DNA of 64,000 nucleotides from Stratiolaelaps scimitus (Eukaryota > Arthropoda > Arachnida > Mesostigmata > Laelapidae). The notes under the pieces are model-generated. The model saw only the letters and a program-made list of their open reading frames with translations. It was not told the DNA's origin and ran no database searches. Each line of letters begins with the position of its first letter. Positions within the stretch are counted from its first letter, which is position 1. A program made the translations under genes and the position numbers. Below, in pieces: positions 61,023 through 64,000 of this stretch. The DNA is taken from positions 1,426,001 through 1,490,000 of the forward strand of contig JABWDB010000009.1 in the NCBI GenBank assembly GCA_019614645.1. Direction: 5' to 3'.

Positions 61023-62590
61023 TATATGTATAATCCCTACCGAGCTGAGTATTTGTGGGCTCTCTCTAGGTTCTCCCCTAGGACCCACCAACAACAACGT
61101 AAGGCAATATGCCAAGTCTTAATAACGATATTTTACTCGATCCACCCATTCGACTAGTTGTTTCCCCACTAGAGCCTTCACCCAGAGAGCCGTTAACTCA
61201 GTTTCTTCGTTTTATATGATCCTTCGCCTGGGGGCGGCCTCATCAGCCACTGACACATGACTCCGCTACTGGATGTGAATATAGCAAGCCCGAAGACATA
61301 CTTCATCATCGTCTTTACCGGTCATCACTGTTGTTTGTATATAGTTAAGTGTACTGAAGCTTGATTATTTCTGATCGTTCGCCTGTGTCATGCATGCCGT
61401 TTACGCGTGGCATTTACGTATCGGTCGGAGTTTTACATGAGCTGATGCAGCTTCGAATGGTCGCGAATTGACGCAATCGTGTTTCGCCGTCGTCGAAGCT
61501 GGATGCACGTACCGCTAACTGAGGATGACTTATCATTTTGCACACCCGAAATATAACACATTTCATTGTAGCAGGCAATGTGTTTGCGCCGTCATATGCG
61601 CTATTCTTTATGGTATGTTTCTTATTTGACACGTACTTTAATCTGATGCAGAATAAATGCCTCAAATGTGTATTCTTTGTAACTATTTGTTGAAATATAG
61701 GGGTGCCTTAAGTTTATGCCCACCACGGTATATGTATATATATTCTCTGAACTGCTCCCCATCTTCTGTGACAAGACTCAGCTCTGAACCTTCAGGTATT
61801 ACTACGAGGAAGGTTTATATATATATGAAGATGTGTCATCATCGCAATTCACCTTGTATACCACTTTGATACCAAAGTTAGACGCGATCTTTATCTATAT
61901 CTCATCAGCGCTCAAATTATCACGAACTGCAGTAAAGATCACCATTATTTCGGGCTTGACGTCCACTTCGAGTTCGAATTCGTGAGTAGCCAACAATGTT
62001 TTTAGCGTTTACTTTAGTATCATGGTCTGGTTTTCTGACATATTCGGACAAAAATGAGGTGAATTGTTGTGATAACTATCCCTTTTTCACTATGCAAACT
62101 ATCGATATAGTAAGCTCCGCTTCAACAATAAATAACTGAAAACTGTAATATAACCGTAATATAATCTGTACATTTAATATAGTATCCATATTCTACATTC
62201 ACTCAAGATGACTCGATAGTTTTCCGATGCATCCTGCCCTGAACGGCCTTACCCCCACTCTCTGCTCATTTCCTCAACTTCACATTGTACCGTATAAAGC
62301 TCCTGCCAGCCACGAAACGCTCGACGCACAAACTGAATCATGAAAAGCAGCGAATAGCGTTTGATCTGTTGGCCATTACAGTGAGATACAGTAGACACTC
62401 GTTTTTGGTGACTCACCGAGTTCAGCTTAGAATTGCTGGCCATTGCTATTTACGTGCCATTTTTTCTACTTTAGATTTGGAACAAACACCAATCCCTCTC
62501 GCCTGGCCCTGTCTCTGGCTCTGTCGCGGCGTTCAACGTTCTCTTGAATATACAGCAATCACAATGAACGAAGGGCGGCACTAAAGAGGC

Positions 62591-63470
62591 ATTGTTCATC
62601 AGCGACCCGGCAGTTTAGACTGGCCGGCTGGGAATCGCGGCCCCAACTCAGGAGTGGACATTGGCGACAGTGTAGTGCCAATGGCTAGCGGCAAGGGGCG
62701 AGCGCCTTCAACTCGCTGGGTGGTCGTTGGCTGCGGTGACGGCCCCCGCCACCGACACGGCATCGGTCCGTTGGACTGTCCGACAGCCGGCCATTGTCCC
62801 AAATGACCCCAATGAGTTCCTTTCCTCGAGGTCCCCGATGCCAATGACCTTGGGATCCTTCTGAGGGATACTCCCCAGATTCGAACGCCAGGACGAAAAA
62901 GCCTGTGTCGTGGCTGGATGGAGCAGGAGGGAATAGGGGCCCGTCGACCCGCTCCAGTTCGAAGTCGCGCACCGTGGTCCCTCGTCGGCAGTTCGTTGGC
63001 GTTCGTTGTCCAAGAGGTTTCTCCCTGGATACCCCTACACTGTCCCCCTAATACCCCCTCGCTTGTGCTTCTCTTAGTGTCTAGTAGAGGGAACGACCTC
63101 CAGAAGCGAACCGACCAAGAAAGAGCGTGGTCCCTGCTCCGAACAGGCGCTCTAGGCCATGGCGCCGCCGTTGATGACGACGCGCTGCTGTTGCCGAGCG
63201 GTGCAGCGAAGTGGGTAAAGCCGAGGCATGGCCGTGGAGCGTTGGGGCGACGCGGAGGAGATCGCTGATTGAAGCCATCAAAGTTTGTTGTTTCTTCCAC
63301 TCAGGAGGCAGTGCCGGACGGTCGGGAGTTAGGATCGGACGCGAGTAAGATGTCGGTGGGGTCGAACGCCGGAGGAGGGGTCTAGCGTCAAGAGGCCTAA
63401 AGGAGTGCAAGAGCGTGGGAGGACCCAAGCGGGACCTTCGTCATCCAGTGCACACTTACTCAAAGCAGGC
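62591..63470. other. GC-rich stretch; 233-codon minus frame, probably not coding
   Basis: A minus-strand frame from 63300 to 62599 starts MEETTNFDGFNQRSPPRR and is Pro/Arg/Ser/Gly-rich throughout. Other frames of 95-116 codons overlap it on both strands, and none has a domain I recognise. Sequence composition explains the long frames. It may be a promoter or an untranslated exon of a gene beyond the window. Confidence 0.25.
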
Positions 63471-64000
63471 GGTAGGCAAAGTCAGAAGAAATAGAGCGAG
63501 AGAGAAGGAGATGATCTAACGAATTGAGCGACATTCTATTCTCATTGGCTTTACGACGATGACTACTACAACCACTACTATACTGCTGCTAATACTGGTA
63601 GTTCTTCTGCGGGTGCTTGTCAGCGAGGGAGGACGACAGAACAGGCGAGAACAAACACTTGTCGATTTCCCGTCAAATCGCCTAAACTCTTTTCCGTTTT
63701 ACGTGGTACTCGTCTCATACTTCTCTTGTAATCTCCGGTGTCTGCCTCCCTCTGTGCATATGTATCGTGTAGCTGTGTGTATGCGCCTAATTACATGGAT
63801 ACCTGAAGCCAATCAGGCACATAATACGCCGTACATTGTACGAGACGGGAACACCTGCTAATACAGGTGTGGGTAGCTTAGAGCAACGGAAATTCGTGGC
63901 AATAAATGTATCATTGCTTTTAGTGAAAAAGGAATTGGGTCCGGGAGAATTGCACTTGTGAGTAATGAACCCTATAAACGCAGTATTACAAGTGTGTCGT
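63471..64000. other. Right-end stretch; nothing firm
   Basis: A plus-strand frame of 100 codons at 63559-63861 opens with a Thr run and a Leu/Val-rich stretch (TILLLILVVLLRVLVSEG) that looks like a signal peptide. The rest is unrecognised and there is no splice support, so it is noted only. Confidence 0.2.

Larger units (their letters stand above)
55873..62590. other. Non-coding stretch with a GC-rich island at about 56440-57560
   Basis: The GC-rich part contains a GGC repeat (56594-56616), a TC repeat near 56699-56718 and open frames of 100-162 codons overlapping on both strands, none recognisable. It is compatible with a promoter or untranslated exon. The rest is AT-rich or mixed, with the (TC)n tract at 60976-61018 and a 17-nt palindrome (CCAAAGGATTCCTTTGG, 58670-58686). 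No gene recognised. Confidence 0.4.

Noticed and set aside
62599..63300. 233-codon minus-strand frame starting MEETTNFDGF
   Set aside because: GC-rich sequence with overlapping long frames on both strands, Pro/Arg/Ser-rich throughout and no recognisable domain.

Overview
This is eukaryotic nuclear DNA, most likely from an arthropod. A mite-like chelicerate is my guess, at low confidence, from gene structure and base composition only. The evidence is split genes with GT-AG introns in matching phase, three recognisable animal housekeeping genes, abundant (TA)n/(TC)n/(CAC)n microsatellites, a decayed mariner transposon and a decayed non-LTR retrotransposon. No operon, bacterial gene, CRISPR array, tRNA or rRNA gene could be supported.

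Left end (1-11 kb) is the gene-bearing part. On the minus strand lie TIMMDC1 (four exons seen; the 3' end runs off the window at base 1) and, just upstream of it, an ATG-started 36-residue membrane microprotein frame. At 3.6-4.2 kb is a single-coding-exon dihydrofolate reductase (DHFR), also minus. A 26-bp tandem repeat lies directly upstream of DHFR. At 7.7-11.0 kb on the plus strand is a complete three-exon 2-aminoethanethiol (cysteamine/N-terminal cysteine) dioxygenase, ADO, with all three predicted iron-binding histidines. The genes are unrelated in pathway (complex I assembly, folate metabolism, thiol oxidation/oxygen sensing), so this is an ordinary neighbourhood of housekeeping genes and not a functional cluster.

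From about 11 kb to 64 kb I could not recognise a protein-coding gene. This 53-kb stretch is either intergenic or one or more long introns. It holds GC-rich islands (about 14.1-14.7, 30-32.6, 42.5-43.1, 47-48.3, 56.4-57.6 and 62.6-63.4 kb) where long open frames occur on both strands at once, as expected of GC-rich non-coding DNA or promoters. It also holds many microsatellites, a mariner-type transposase pseudogene (25.8-26.8 kb, minus), a reverse-transcriptase remnant (43.6-44.2 kb, plus) and a SINE-like dispersed repeat in two copies (53.8 and 55.8 kb).

The most interesting unexplained structures are discrete inverted repeats: a bulged 77-nt hairpin with miRNA-precursor-like shape at 33.66 kb, a 72-nt near-perfect palindrome at 48.41 kb, a 52-nt near-perfect hairpin with 23-nt arms at 31.26 kb, and smaller ones at 12.8, 21.4, 37.0 and 55.1 kb. 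I found no convincing new multi-gene system.
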